A stretch of DNA of 64,000 nt from Sulfuriferula sp. (GCA_031291235.1 JARLJL010000012.1:142983-206982), one strand, 5' to 3'. Numbered from the stretch's first letter, positions 27,407 through 37,968 are shown. Translations and numbers: made by a program. The notes: a model not told the origin generated them from the letters alone.

Positions 27407-28677
27407 GATGACAGCGCCGCAGTTTCGATGGAACGGCCGCGTTCGAAGAAGTAGCAGGCGCGTTTGCGCGGAGATAGATAGTCGAATACGATTTTTGGCA
27501 GCTGCAGCGGTTTCAGGCTGCGCTGGATGCCAATTTCGGGATGGGCTTCAAGATCGACTATCAAGGCTTCGTCGCTCGGTATGCTGGCGTCGTAAATCAG
27601 TACCTTGGGCTTGAGTGGGCGGGATGAGTTGACGGTGATAACCAGTGCATAACGCTGATCGCTTAATTGTATGACCGAACCTGGCGGATAAACTCCCATC
27701 ATATGCACAAAGCGCGAAATGGTACCGGTGTTGAATTTCGGACGCAGCTTGGCGAATATGAAAGACAGGGCTTCGTGCGGGGTGACGGCCGCGCTGGGGT
27801 TGCTGGGATTGCACAGGTGATCATAGGTGTTGATCAGACTGACGATTTGGCTGGGCAAGGGAATGTCTTTTTCGGTGGAACGCAGCGGAAAACCGCTGCC
27901 ATCGGCATATTCATGGTGTTGCGCAATGATTTGCTGGATCACGCTGGAGCAACCCATTTGTTTTGCCAGTGTCAGGCTGTGCGCAACATGCGTTTCGTAA
28001 AGGTTGTTTTCGGCCGGGGTGAAATGTTCATCATGCCAGCGGATACGATTCGGCAACATGATCTTGCCGATATCGTGTAACAGGGCTGCCACGCCGATAT
28101 CCTGGATTTGCGGCGCGTCCATGCCGCTGGCTTTGGCGAGCAGCATGGATAGTATGGTGACATTCAGCGAATGCAGCATATTCTTTTCGCCGTGATTTTC
28201 CGAGAGCAGGCGTATGGATACCTCGTCCTGGCCGAGAAAATCGTTGATGAATTCGGCGATCAGTTTTTCCGCATTCTTGAGACAGGATTGTGGTTGCTGG
28301 GTAATCTGGTCAACGATGTCCTTGTAAATTCCCAGCGCTTCGTTAAAGCGCCGGTCGCAGGACAAGAGTTGCGCCCGCTGCTGGTTGAGCATGGCCTTGT
28401 GCTGCTGTTTTTTGTCCAGCACGGGCTGTTCGGCAGCTGCGCTAGCTATCGGTTTCGTTGATGCGCTGCAGGTGCCGTCGAGGTCGATATCGCTTTTGTC
28501 GGGCGCATAGCGAACTTTACGCACACCCAGCGAGCGTATGGTATCGATTTGGGATTGATGCTGAATTTTAAAATGGTTGAGCGGGAAGGGATGTTGCATC
28601 CAGCCCAGATCCAGAAAAACGTAAAGCCCGATTTGTAAATCAGCAATATCAATTAATCGGGTATTGTCTTTATTCAT
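27403..28677 (-). CDS. HD-GYP phosphodiesterase-like protein with DUF3391
   Basis: 424 residues. An N-terminal DUF3391 region (about 1-140) begins LIDIADLQIGLYVFLD; the HD-GYP domain (about 165-340) shows ALLHDIGKIMLPNRI and HHEYADGSGFP. HD-GYP enzymes linearise cyclic di-GMP with a di- or tri-metal centre. The signature tyrosine is phenylalanine here (GSGFP rather than GSGYP), a variation that might affect partner binding more than catalysis. It is the promoter-proximal gene of a two-gene operon with the GGDEF-EAL protein. Confidence 0.92.
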   Translation of the reverse strand: MNKDNTRLIDIADLQIGLYVFLDLGWMQHPFPLNHFKIQHQSQIDTIRSLGVRKVRYAPDKSDIDLDGTCSASTKPIASAAAEQPVLDKKQQHKAMLNQQRAQLLSCDRRFNEALGIYKDIVDQITQQPQSCLKNAEKLIAEFINDFLGQDEVSIRLLSENHGEKNMLHSLNVTILSMLLAKASGMDAPQIQDIGVAALLHDIGKIMLPNRIRWHDEHFTPAENNLYETHVAHSLTLAKQMGCSSVIQQIIAQHHEYADGSGFPLRSTEKDIPLPSQIVSLINTYDHLCNPSNPSAAVTPHEALSFIFAKLRPKFNTGTISRFVHMMGVYPPGSVIQLSDQRYALVITVNSSRPLKPKVLIYDASIPSDEALIVDLEAHPEIGIQRSLKPLQLPKIVFDYLSPRKRACYFFERGRSIETAALSS

Positions 28678-28782
28678 TGCGGTTCACAGCAGAATCGTTG
28701 TTATGTTATATCGTAACATGCTTACATATTACGACTAAACCCATTTTTAAATTTTTCGCGTGTGGCAGCATCGTTGCGACAT

Positions 28783-29802
28783 TCAGGCTGGCATGTCGAG
28801 GGATTGCTGTAGGCTGTCGCGACGCCAGAATTTCAGCAGATTGCTGCGTTGTATTTGCCAATCGACAAGGCGATGTTGGGTCGCGGTGGTGATCTGTAGC
28901 GACGATATCCGGCCTGATTTCAGCCCCGCGAGTAATGGCGCAAACCAGTCGTGTTCCAGTTGCAGCAGTGCTTCGCGCCAGCCGGTATAGTCGCCGTATT
29001 GCGCACCGCCAGTAAGGGCGTCGAGCAGAATGATGGCCGGCTGGTCTATGGCAGCAGCATTCACAGGCAGCTTGTCGTTGGGAACGCCGGCGGCAAAAGC
29101 CAGCGCACGGGCATCGCTATCGTTCGCATACAGTTTGCTGCAAGCAACCGCTTCCGTTTTCGGCAATACGCCGCCGCCCCAGCACCACAGACTATTGATG
29201 GGCAGTTCGCCGCGCGCTTCGCGGATATCATTGACATTCAGGCTGAAGAACAGCATCTGTATCTCGTTATACAGACGGTGCCAGGCCAACGCATCGGGTC
29301 CGCCGGGCAGATAGGCATCAATGTGCTTGCCGGCTACGCTATTGACACTGTGTGTGGTCAGCGTCGGCGGGGTATCTATCTTGAGGTACCAGCGATTGGG
29401 GCGCAATGGATAGAGTAGCAATCCATCCTGGCGGAAATGGCGGTTGAATGCCTCGGCAAATTGCTCGGCTTCGTCCTGACTGATATTGAACGCAGCGCTA
29501 TCGACCAGCATCAGCTGGTCCCGCGTTGCGCGCAAATGCACTGGGTCTGCGCGCAGCCAGTAATGTTCTGCCGGATTGCCGCCATCGGCCAACAGGGTAA
29601 TGGGCGCGATGGGCCAATCCGCTTGCCGGGCAATGCCGAAACGACGGTACAGAACAGCATCCATGCCGCCGGGCGCATCAGTCATGGTATGGCTGCCCCG
29701 TGCCAGCAGGGTGGCAAGTGCCGGCAAAGCCAGATTGTCCAGCAGCGCCTGCCGCATTTCGGCAGCGGGAATAAGATGGGGGACAAGCAGATCAATATGC
29801 AT
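28783..29802 (-). CDS. RpfE-like conserved protein (COG4255 type)
   Basis: 339 residues, soluble. The start MHIDLLVPHLIPAAEM, the PLRPNRWYLKIDTPP segment, PGGPDALAWHRLYNEIQMLFF and GELPINSLWCWGGGVLP are typical of a betaproteobacterial and xanthomonad protein sometimes labelled RpfE or a phosphoglycerate mutase relative. No activity is established. Xanthomonas rpf genes link to diffusible signalling and HD-GYP enzymes, and here it lies just downstream of an HD-GYP gene, but no rpfF or rpfC is present. Confidence 0.75.
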   Translation of the reverse strand: MHIDLLVPHLIPAAEMRQALLDNLALPALATLLARGSHTMTDAPGGMDAVLYRRFGIARQADWPIAPITLLADGGNPAEHYWLRADPVHLRATRDQLMLVDSAAFNISQDEAEQFAEAFNRHFRQDGLLLYPLRPNRWYLKIDTPPTLTTHSVNSVAGKHIDAYLPGGPDALAWHRLYNEIQMLFFSLNVNDIREARGELPINSLWCWGGGVLPKTEAVACSKLYANDSDARALAFAAGVPNDKLPVNAAAIDQPAIILLDALTGGAQYGDYTGWREALLQLEHDWFAPLLAGLKSGRISSLQITTATQHRLVDWQIQRSNLLKFWRRDSLQQSLDMPA

Positions 29803-30047
29803 TGCTGAAGTTTAGCATTGGGCAGAAATGTGAGGGTATGTAATTTTGGCTGTATGTGTTGTATGTTCGTTGGTATTTGCATACCATTGAAACCGGTGGC
29901 TGTCGCCGGTAGCCTGATTTTGCAGGATGCACGAGCAACCTCCGGATGAAACAGTGATAATAAATCAGCCGACGCGCTTGACAGCATATTTGTCACGTAT
30001 TCCGAATATGCTGCCGATGGCAGGCTTAACGCATAAGGATGCTATTT

Positions 30048-30863
30048 GTGAATAGACGTTTTTTTCTTCGGTCGCTGGTTGCAACGACCGTGTTGTCCAG
30101 CACCGCTGCGCAGGCGTTATTGCTATCCGGTCATGGTGATGTGCTTATTTCTATCTATCCGGGAACAGGGGCGGTAGAAATCGATTTGCAGCTTTTCAAG
30201 TTCTATACGCAGCCCATGACTACTGCGCTCGGCGCTAAAATGGGGAAAAAGGTCTATGCGGAACCCTATCGCAGTTTCGATCTGATAGAAGGCGTGATTA
30301 GCGATAATCGTACCGATATCCTGTTTGTTCCGCCTATTGTTGCCATCCACAGCATGCAGCACGGTTATCAGCCGCTGGTACGAGTCAAGGATCTGGCAAC
30401 CGGCATGCTGGTTAAACGCAAAGGAGCACAGGTTATTCGTATCGGTATTACCCAGCCTGACTCATGGCTGGGTGCCATGGGGCAGAATCTGGTTGCCGAG
30501 CGCAAGCTGGGTCCGCCATCCATGCTGGAAACTGTGAAAACCCAGGATGCGGTCGTATTTTTGTTGCAGCAGAAGGTGGTAGAGGCGGGTGTGTTGCGCA
30601 CGGAAAAAGCGAATCAGCTGATCGCGACAGGCGAATACGAGGCATGGTATCCGTTGCCCACTTCCCCCGATTTCACAGTGCTGATCCACGATAAACTGGC
30701 AGCAACTTACGCAGAAACCGTGCGACAAACTTTGCTGGCATTGCCGGTTGCTGCAATCAACAGCCTGCAGGAATCGATTCATGTCCCGGTCAAGCAGTTC
30801 GTGCCTTGCGTCAGGCAGGATTACGCGGCTTTGGCAAAAGCGATCGGGGTAAATCTGGCATAA
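30048..30863 (+). CDS. Tat-exported PhnD-like substrate-binding protein
   Basis: 271 residues from the GTG at 30048 (AAGGA 8 bases upstream); an ATG at 30039 would add three residues. The N-terminus NRRFFLRSLVATTVLSS fits a twin-arginine signal (RRxFLR) with AQA as likely cleavage site. The body resembles phosphate/phosphonate-type periplasmic binding proteins: AVEIDLQLFKFYTQPMTTALGAKMG at the start, then RTDILFVPPIVA and a C-terminal VRQTLLALP. No permease or ATPase is adjacent, so it is an orphan or a sensor partner. The ligand is unknown. Confidence 0.75.
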   Translation: MNRRFFLRSLVATTVLSSTAAQALLLSGHGDVLISIYPGTGAVEIDLQLFKFYTQPMTTALGAKMGKKVYAEPYRSFDLIEGVISDNRTDILFVPPIVAIHSMQHGYQPLVRVKDLATGMLVKRKGAQVIRIGITQPDSWLGAMGQNLVAERKLGPPSMLETVKTQDAVVFLLQQKVVEAGVLRTEKANQLIATGEYEAWYPLPTSPDFTVLIHDKLAATYAETVRQTLLALPVAAINSLQESIHVPVKQFVPCVRQDYAALAKAIGVNLA

Positions 30864-30873
30864 CAGACTGCCA

Positions 30874-31716
30874 TTATTGGGCGGTATTGATGCGCATCGA
30901 CAAGTCTACGGCGTGGATATGTTTGGTCATCGCGCCGATAGAAATGCGATGGACGCCGGTTTCGGCGACGGCGCGCAGGTTTTCCATGTCTATGCCGCCG
31001 GAAGCTTCGAGTTGGGCGCGTCCATTCGTTAATGTCACTGCCGTTCGCAGGCGGATCAGGTCGAAGTTGTCCAGCAAAATCAGTTTGGCGCCCGCATTCA
31101 GCGCCTGATCCAGTTCGTCCAGACTTTCCACTTCGATTTGTACCGGCACCGTGGCATTACGCGTGGCATTGAGTGCGGCTGCAATGCCGCCGGCAGCGGC
31201 GATATGGTTTTCCTTGATGAGTATCCCGTCAAACAGACCAATGCGCTGGTTTGCGCCGCCGCCGAGGCTTACCGCGTATTTCTGTGCCAGACGCAGTCCC
31301 GGCAGAGTTTTACGCGTATCCATGATCACGGCATCGGTCCCCTTGACGACTTCGGCATAGCGGTGAGCAGCGGTTGCCGTGGCGGAGAGCGTTTGCAGAA
31401 AATTGAGTGCAGGCCGTTCAGCAGTCAGCATCGCGCGGGCGTTGCCAATGACCTCGCACAGCATCTGGTCGACGCCGATACATTGGCCGTCCCGGGTATA
31501 CCAGTGAATTTTTACCTGTGGGTCGAGCCGGCGAAAGCAGGCTTCGAACCATGCCTGCCCACAAAAAATGGCTTTTTCGCGACACATTACCGAGGCCACG
31601 GCTTGCCGGTTTTCAGGGATAAGCTGTGCGGTGAGGTCGCCGCTGCCGATATCTTCTTGCAGTGCAGCCGCGACATTGCTTGCAATGGCCTCGGCGAGTT
31701 GTGCTGGATCTATCAT
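30874..31716 (-). CDS. nadC: Nicotinate-nucleotide diphosphorylase (carboxylating)
   Basis: 280 residues. NadC converts quinolinate and PRPP to nicotinate mononucleotide in NAD synthesis. Family blocks are EDIGSGDLTAQLI near residue 20, ERPALNFLQTLSATAT, the substrate site MDTRKTLPGLRLAQKYAV near 140, GGANQRIGLFDGILIKENHI, and the C-terminal EASGGIDMENLRAVAETGVHRISIGA. The length is normal. It converges on the Tat-exported binding protein with about ten bases between stops. Confidence 0.96.
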   Translation of the reverse strand: MIDPAQLAEAIASNVAAALQEDIGSGDLTAQLIPENRQAVASVMCREKAIFCGQAWFEACFRRLDPQVKIHWYTRDGQCIGVDQMLCEVIGNARAMLTAERPALNFLQTLSATATAAHRYAEVVKGTDAVIMDTRKTLPGLRLAQKYAVSLGGGANQRIGLFDGILIKENHIAAAGGIAAALNATRNATVPVQIEVESLDELDQALNAGAKLILLDNFDLIRLRTAVTLTNGRAQLEASGGIDMENLRAVAETGVHRISIGAMTKHIHAVDLSMRINTAQ

Positions 31717-31844
31717 GGATGCTGACTGTTAATGAAATGAGGACGCTGATTGGTCTGTTATTGTGCAGGGAGCGGCCGATTCACGCAACTAAAAGCTGAC
31801 AAAATAATTCAGGATATTCAGGCCCGAAATAAACTGTTTGCAGG

Positions 31845-31874
31845 CTTGAAATTAACAGCATCTGCCTCATCTAT
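31845..31874 (+). promoter_or_regulatory. Heat-shock sigma-32-type promoter of clpB
   Basis: CTTGAA (31845-31850), a 14-base spacer and CCTCATCTAT (31865-31874) match the sigma-32 consensus CTTGAA-N13-15-CCCCATNT with one mismatch in the -10. It lies 33 bases before the clpB start, exactly where a heat-shock promoter would be expected. Confidence 0.8.
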
Positions 31875-31906
31875 CGACTATATTGATATTTTACCAGGGG
31901 GTAATG

Positions 31907-34489
31907 ATGCGAATCGATAAATTGACAACCCAGTTTCAACAAGCGCTATCCGATGCGCAAAGTCTGGCCGTCGGTCAGGACAATCAGTTTATAGAACCTG
32001 TGCATTTGCTTGCGGCATTGATCGACAATGCCGAAGGCGGCACCACCTCGCTGTTGTCCCGCGCCGGCGGCAATGTGCGTGCGCTACGCACAGCTTTGCA
32101 GACGGTGATCGAGCGCCTGCCCAAAGTGGAAGGCCATGGCGGCGAAGTGCAGGTGTCGCGCGACCTGAATAATTTGCTGAATGTGACCGACAAGGAAGCG
32201 CAAAAGCGCGGCGATCAGTTTATCGCCAGCGAACTGTTTTTGTTGGCGGCCTGTGATGACAAGGGTGAAGTCGGGCGTGCGCTGAAGCAACACGGCATCG
32301 TGCGCACAGCGCTGGATGCGGCGATTACGCAAGTGCGCGGCGGCGAAAACGTGAACAGCGCAGAATCCGAAGGTCAGCGCGAAGCCTTGAATAAATACAC
32401 GCTGGATCTGACCGAGCGCGCCCGTCTGGGCAAGCTCGACCCGGTAATCGGCCGCGACGACGAAATCCGCCGTACCATACAGGTGCTGCAACGTCGCAGC
32501 AAAAACAATCCGGTGCTGATCGGCGAACCGGGCGTGGGCAAGACCGCGATCGTCGAAGGGCTGGCGCAGCGTATCGTCAACGGCGAAGTGCCGGAAACGC
32601 TGAAAAACAAGCGCGTGCTGGTGCTGGATATGGCCGGGCTGCTGGCCGGCGCCAAGTATCGCGGCGAATTCGAAGAGCGGCTGAAATCGGTGTTGAAGGA
32701 AGTGGCACAGGACGAAGGCCGCATTATCCTGTTCATCGATGAATTGCATACCATGGTCGGCGCAGGCAAGGCCGAAGGCGCCATGGATGCGGGCAACATG
32801 CTCAAGCCGGCATTGGCGCGCGGCGAGCTGCATTGCGTCGGCGCCACGACGCTGGACGAATATCGCAAATATGTGGAAAAGGATGCCGCACTGGAACGCC
32901 GATTCCAGAAGGTCCAGGTAGACGAGCCCAGCGTGGAGGACACGATCGCGATTTTGCGCGGCTTGCAGGAAAAATACGAAGTGCATCACGGCGTGGACAT
33001 TACCGATCCGGCTATCGTTGCCGCAGCAGAATTGAGCCATCGCTATATTACCGATCGCTTCCTGCCGGACAAGGCCATCGATCTGATTGACGAGGCTGCC
33101 TCACGCGTGCGCATGGAAATCGACTCCAAACCAGAATCCATGGATAAACTTGACCGCCGCCTGATTCAGCTCAAGATCGAGCGTGAATCAGTGAAAAAGG
33201 AAAAGGACGAAGCTTCGCAGAAGCGTCTCGGCCTGCTGGAAGAGGAAATTGCCAAGCTGGAACGCGAATACGCCGATCTGGAGGAAATCTGGAAAGCTGA
33301 AAAGGCCATGGTCGCAGGTACTCAGCACATCAAGGAGCAGCTCGATCAGGCGCGCGTGGATATGGAAGAAGCCAAGCGTCAGGGCAACTGGCAGCAGATG
33401 TCGGAAATCCAGTACGGCCGCGTGCCGCAACTGGAAGCGCAATTGCATCAGGCGCAGGCAGCGGAAAGCGCAGAGCAAAGCGCGCCCAAGCGCTTGCTGC
33501 GTACCCAGGTCGGCGCCGAGGAAATTGCCGAAGTGGTATCGCGGGCGACCGGCATACCCGTCTCCAAAATGATGGAAGGCGAGCGCGACAAATTATTGCA
33601 AATGGAAGACGCCCTGCATGGCCGGGTGGTCGGGCAGGACGAAGCCGTACGGCTGGTGTCGGATGCGATCCGGCGTTCGCGTTCCGGCCTCGGCGACCCG
33701 AACCGGCCTTACGGCTCGTTCCTGTTCCTGGGGCCGACCGGCGTCGGCAAGACCGAACTATGCAAGGCGCTGGCCGGATTCCTGTTCGATTCGGAAGATC
33801 ATCTGGTGCGCATCGACATGAGCGAATTCATGGAGAAACATTCCGTGTCGCGTCTGATCGGCGCGCCGCCGGGCTATGTCGGCTACGAAGAAGGCGGCAC
33901 GCTGACCGAAGCCGTACGCCGCAAGCCGTATAGTGTGATTCTGCTGGATGAAGTGGAGAAGGCGCATCCGGACGTGTTCAACGTGTTGCTGCAAGTACTG
34001 GACGACGGGCGTCTGACCGACGGTCAGGGACGTACGGTGGATTTCAAGAATACCGTGATCGTGATGACCTCGAATCTGGGTTCGCAGATGATACAGCAGA
34101 TGACCGGCGACCCGTATCAGGCAGTGAAAGATGCGGTGATGAGCGAGGTGAAAACCTATTTCCGTCCCGAATTCATCAACCGTATCGACGAGGTGGTGGT
34201 ATTCCACGCACTGGGCGGCGCGCATATCCGTTCCATCGCCAAGATCCAGCTGCAGTATCTGGCAAAACGCCTGGCAGCGATGGGCATGGGTTTCGAAATC
34301 AGCGATGCAGCGCTGGACGAGCTGGCAACTGTGGGCTTCGACCCGGTATTCGGTGCCCGGCCGTTGAAACGGGCGATCCAGTCGCAGCTGGAAAATCCGC
34401 TGGCTAGGGAAATTCTGGCCGGACGCTTTGCCGATAAGGATACCGTACATGTGGATTTTGTCGACGATGCGATGGTGTTCGGCAAGTAA
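31907..34489 (+). CDS. clpB: ATP-dependent disaggregase ClpB
   Basis: 860 residues. ClpB pulls aggregated proteins apart with DnaK. In order: N-domain from [14 protein letters not shown], first AAA+ module with Walker A GEPGVGKT (about residue 205) and Walker [10 protein letters not shown], a long coiled-coil middle domain (about 400-530), second AAA+ with [10 protein letters not shown] (about 605) and [13 protein letters not shown]. The start is the second ATG of a pair, five bases after AGGGGG and matching other ClpB N-termini. It has a heat-shock promoter upstream and a terminator downstream, so it is a single-gene unit. Confidence 0.98.
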   Translation: MRIDKLTTQFQQALSDAQSLAVGQDNQFIEPVHLLAALIDNAEGGTTSLLSRAGGNVRALRTALQTVIERLPKVEGHGGEVQVSRDLNNLLNVTDKEAQKRGDQFIASELFLLAACDDKGEVGRALKQHGIVRTALDAAITQVRGGENVNSAESEGQREALNKYTLDLTERARLGKLDPVIGRDDEIRRTIQVLQRRSKNNPVLIGEPGVGKTAIVEGLAQRIVNGEVPETLKNKRVLVLDMAGLLAGAKYRGEFEERLKSVLKEVAQDEGRIILFIDELHTMVGAGKAEGAMDAGNMLKPALARGELHCVGATTLDEYRKYVEKDAALERRFQKVQVDEPSVEDTIAILRGLQEKYEVHHGVDITDPAIVAAAELSHRYITDRFLPDKAIDLIDEAASRVRMEIDSKPESMDKLDRRLIQLKIERESVKKEKDEASQKRLGLLEEEIAKLEREYADLEEIWKAEKAMVAGTQHIKEQLDQARVDMEEAKRQGNWQQMSEIQYGRVPQLEAQLHQAQAAESAEQSAPKRLLRTQVGAEEIAEVVSRATGIPVSKMMEGERDKLLQMEDALHGRVVGQDEAVRLVSDAIRRSRSGLGDPNRPYGSFLFLGPTGVGKTELCKALAGFLFDSEDHLVRIDMSEFMEKHSVSRLIGAPPGYVGYEEGGTLTEAVRRKPYSVILLDEVEKAHPDVFNVLLQVLDDGRLTDGQGRTVDFKNTVIVMTSNLGSQMIQQMTGDPYQAVKDAVMSEVKTYFRPEFINRIDEVVVFHALGGAHIRSIAKIQLQYLAKRLAAMGMGFEISDAALDELATVGFDPVFGARPLKRAIQSQLENPLAREILAGRFADKDTVHVDFVDDAMVFGK

Positions 34490-34512
34490 GTATTTGCCGA
34501 CAACCGCTCAAT

Positions 34513-34548
34513 AAAAAACGGAGCGCCATATCGGCGTTCCGTTTTTTT
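34513..34548 (+). terminator. Intrinsic terminator of clpB
   Basis: AAAAACGGAGCGCC, a short ATAT loop and GGCGTTCCGTTTTTTT form a 9-10 base-pair stem (one G-T pair) followed by a run of seven T. It lies about 25 bases after the clpB stop. Confidence 0.9.
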
Positions 34549-34650
34549 ATTGTGACGGCATATTAGTGCTGTTGTATCAAAGCTGGATATGTCAGCGGTG
34601 CAATCACGTTTGCCGTCCCACTGGTTATCAATTCAGGGTATTTCCTGCTA

Positions 34651-36487
34651 TTACTTTTTCATACAAGTGTTTGTACTATTTGTCGCTGTCACTGTAATCA
34701 GTTGGTCTCCGATTTGGATATTATCCAGAGACGGCGTCAACAGTCGGTAATTTCCCTGCCTTAACTGGAGATTCAAACTATCGCAACCTGCCATATAGTA
34801 AGGCAGCACGCTCAGGACTATCCATTGCTGTTGCTCATTCTGTGTGAATATAGTCGCCCCTGTCCCTGAGGTGTTGCCGATCAACAAGATTTCCGGCTTG
34901 TTGTCATGGGTGAAATCAATCAGGTAGGCATCACATTTTTTGTTTGCCTGCTTCATACAACTGGGTAGTTGCCAAGTTTTGGCATCATGCCAGTCCTGAG
35001 TAAAGAATGAATCGGGAGGGGTAGTCGTGTCAGTCCAGAAATGGATATTGGCGTGTAGATCTGCGGTGGTGATCTTTTGCGGCGCGGGTTGCATCCAGCG
35101 ATTCGCTTTTAGTAATGCCTGACTGGATTTTTCACGAATCAAAGCGGCATCTGCACCTTGGGTGACGGTTTTTAGTTGTTGCAATGCAGCTATACCGTAG
35201 CGGGCGCCGTTAAATTTCAGGTAGTCGAAATCAAATTGGCTGGCGCTGATGCTGCCATCCTTCAGGCGGCTGAGTTGATGTGCGACGGAGAGACGTGCCG
35301 GATCGGCAAGCGGGGTGAATAATGCGGTTAATACCCCCAGGATAATAAATGCCGTCGTGACGTTTACTGTGGCGATAGGGGGTTAGCCAACCGTGTTTCT
35401 GTAATGCGGCCCAAGCGTAACCTGAGGTGTAGCAGGTTGCGATTATCAAACAGGATGCAGCGGTGATGCGGTCGTCGGTCCAGCCGTATTGCTGTACTCG
35501 CAAGCTGAGGGAGTAGATGGCGATTGCGGTAATGGGCAATAGCAAGAAAGCGGCAATGCGCGCGTTGCTACGCAGCAGACGTGTAATCTCGTCGCTGACC
35601 TCACCGTTTTGAAAGGTTGCGTTGATCAGAATGATCAGCAATGCGGCAGTGCTAAGTAAAATTGTTGTGGCATACCGGGTTCCCCATAAAGGAGTCAGTC
35701 CGGTAAAGGCAAGACTCAGCAGAAAACCGCCCACAAGCAATACTGCAACCGGTAAAATCCAGGACAATAAGACCAGTAATAGATTCCGTATGCCTCGTAC
35801 GATAGCCGGCCGTACGTCGGTGATATGCATCGCAAAAGAAAAAGCAGAAATGGTCACCGGTATTGCAAACCAGGATTCCTGTAGCAAGGTCTTTAGAAAA
35901 TCGAGCTTTACCAGCATGAACAGGGTGGCACCTAACCACAGTACCAGCCATAGCGCAATCACGAACATGACGGAAAAGCTGATTTGAATGAGCAACTTCC
36001 AGGCGGTTTCAAAATAAGCCGGGTAATTGGCGATATAGCGTTTATCGTGCGCCGCTGCCAATATCAGCGCATGGGCAATAAATAGACCGGAAGCAATGGT
36101 GAAGACAACCGATGCCGTAGGAAAGTGCATGGATGGGGTGACAATGAAACCTGTCCCCAGATCGTGCAGACCACCGGCACGCCACACGTCATAAAATCCC
36201 AGGCAGGCAATGATAGCCGTCGCAAGCCCTAACCATCGCTGTAGTACACGGCTGGACAGATGTCCCAGACCGGAAATGAATAGAATCGGGATAAATCCGA
36301 ATATCAGTAATAAAGGGGCGAATATTGTACTATCAGTTGCTGGCCAGGTTTGATTTTTGGACGCATGGTAGAGGAAATACAGGATGCAGCCTTGTAGAAA
36401 TCCTGCTGCGAGTCGCATTCGGGCAATATTCGAGTTAACTTCGGATTGCGGCATATGCATATCCGTCATCGCGTTATCATGTTGCAT
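34651..36487 (-). pseudogene. DUF4153 membrane protein gene, broken by a single frameshift
   Basis: The upstream reading frame (36487 down to about 35380) encodes a membrane protein with roughly ten hydrophobic segments, matching DUF4153. At the run of five G on the plus strand (35378-35382) its frame runs into unrelated sequence and ends about 50 residues later. The shifted frame continues at once with a good helix (VTTAFIILGVLTALFTPLAD), the family-like YLKFNGARYG segment and the 177-residue soluble tail to 34651. With four G instead of five the two halves join into one protein of about 612 residues. It is either a recent pseudogene, a phase-variable tract or a sequencing error. Base composition is more AT-rich than neighbours. 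Confidence 0.8.
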
Positions 36488-36586
36488 AGAGTTCCCCCCT
36501 TCGCGGTTATCAATATATGGTCTGATTGTACCTGTTCGGGAAATAGTTAACGCGTTGGCAGGCGAAATTCAATGGCAGCCAACAAA

Positions 36587-36618
36587 TAAAAAGCGGAACG
36601 CAAGGTTCCGCTTTATTT
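36587..36618 (-). terminator. Intrinsic terminator of the ModA-like gene
   Basis: AAAAAGCGGAAC, loop GCAAG and GTTCCGCTTTATTT form an 8-10 base-pair stem. Read on the minus strand it ends in a T-rich tract (CTTTTTATTTG) and lies downstream of the binding-protein gene that ends at 36684. Confidence 0.8.
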
Positions 36619-36683
36619 ATGATTGAAGGAGGATCGGGAACAGGCGAATCAAGCCTGTTTCCATATTAGATGATGGCAATCAT

Positions 36684-37706
36684 TTATTGAACCGGGCGTA
36701 CGGCCAGCTCGTCCGGCGACGCCTCGATGAAGCCGTGGTTCGTATAGGCGGCCTGACCTGCTTTGCTGCCGAGGAATTTCAGGTAGGCCAGTGCGGCTTT
36801 TTCATGGGCTGCACCTGAAATATTGCCGGCAATATAGTTAACTTCGTTTTTCATGCTGTCTTTTTCCGGCATGGTTACCTCGCCTACTTTGAGACCTTCC
36901 TTCAGCGCGTTTTTATACTCGGTGGCCCAGACGATGCCTACATCCACTGTGCCTGCCTTGATGCCTTGCGGGATTTCGCGATGGTGCACGGAACTGAAGT
37001 AGACGTTAGGGGCGCCATAGCACGATTGGCATTCCTTTCCGGCGGAAAGTTTGTCCCACAGACCATTGTTTTCCAGAGATTTTTTGGCATAAAACTTCAT
37101 GATGCCTTCGGTGACCGGGTTGGGCAGCATGACTTGCAGTTCCGGACGTCCGAGATCGGCGATGCCGCTGATATGCTTGGGATTGCCTTCCGCCACCATC
37201 AGCACCAACTGGTTGTGCATATAGGTCACGTAATCCTGACCTTTGCCTGCGTCCTTGAGCTTTTTCACCGAGCCCATGTCGACCATGCCGAATACGTCAG
37301 GCGATATCGCATAATCCTTGCCATTGTATGTCCAGCCGCCTTTGAGGATGGCATCCAGCACCTTGCCGGGCGGCATGGTAATCACGCCTACCACGATTTT
37401 GTGTTGCTGCTGGAATGCATGCACGACATCTTCCATGGCGAAAAACTGGTTGCCAGCCAGCCAGATGGTTAATCCCGGCTTGCCGGCCTGCATCAATTGC
37501 AGCGCGGCTTCGCCTTTGACGACCTTGTCGCCCGGATAGAAAACGCGGAGGTCGTCATCCTTGTTGGCGGGGATCATCTCGAATTTTGTTGCGGCAGGGG
37601 TTGCCAGGGTGGGAGTGTCCGTGTCGGCTGCGATAGCATGATTTGCACTCATGCTTAGGCAAAATGCAGATACCAGTGATGCTGCAAGCAGTTTGTTGAG
37701 TCGCAT
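36684..37706 (-). CDS. Periplasmic substrate-binding protein (ModA/PstS-like)
   Basis: 340 residues from the ATG at 37706, which has GGAGGAG seven bases upstream. A Sec signal ends near ANHAIAAD. The mature protein has the two-lobe binding-protein order with LTIWLAGNQFFAMEDVVHAFQQQH near the start, DLGRPELQVMLPNPVTEG in the middle and AALAYLKFLGSKAGQ near the end, as in molybdate or tungstate binding proteins. A CxxC pair (ECQSCYGAPN) is unusual. No permease or ATPase gene is adjacent. It is transcribed away from the kdp genes. The ligand is uncertain. Confidence 0.75.
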   Translation of the reverse strand: MRLNKLLAASLVSAFCLSMSANHAIAADTDTPTLATPAATKFEMIPANKDDDLRVFYPGDKVVKGEAALQLMQAGKPGLTIWLAGNQFFAMEDVVHAFQQQHKIVVGVITMPPGKVLDAILKGGWTYNGKDYAISPDVFGMVDMGSVKKLKDAGKGQDYVTYMHNQLVLMVAEGNPKHISGIADLGRPELQVMLPNPVTEGIMKFYAKKSLENNGLWDKLSAGKECQSCYGAPNVYFSSVHHREIPQGIKAGTVDVGIVWATEYKNALKEGLKVGEVTMPEKDSMKNEVNYIAGNISGAAHEKAALAYLKFLGSKAGQAAYTNHGFIEASPDELAVRPVQ

Positions 37707-37903
37707 GATTTCTCCTCCATGTTGTCGTCTGATTGTTGCGGTTGGAAAGGCTGGAGCGGCTACCAGCCGGATATGACCGGAATTCAGCATAGCAGGTCGC
37801 CGGGGCCGGGATAATGGGAGGTAAATACCAGCGTGCCGGATATTGTCTTCGTGCTTGATCAGAATCGGCTCGCAACGACGTCCGCTCCGGTCGTAAGCTT
37901 CTC

Positions 37904-37968
37904 TTTACGAAATCCTTACACTTCCATGCGCAAGCTTTACGCGCTTTTAATGCACGAATTCCTATACT
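37904..37968 (+). promoter_or_regulatory. Putative kdp promoter with KdpE-like half sites
   Basis: TTTACGAAATCCTTACA (37904-37920) resembles the TTTATA...TTTACA layout bound by KdpE in Escherichia coli, and a third TTTACG lies at 37936-37941. A -10-like TATACT is at 37963-37968, with no good -35 at proper spacing, as expected for an activator-dependent promoter. The first ORF of the operon starts at 38002. Confidence 0.45.

Noticed and set aside
29978..30012. Sigma-70 promoter with TTGACA before the Tat-exported protein
   Set aside because: The -35 is perfect but no -10 lies at acceptable spacing.
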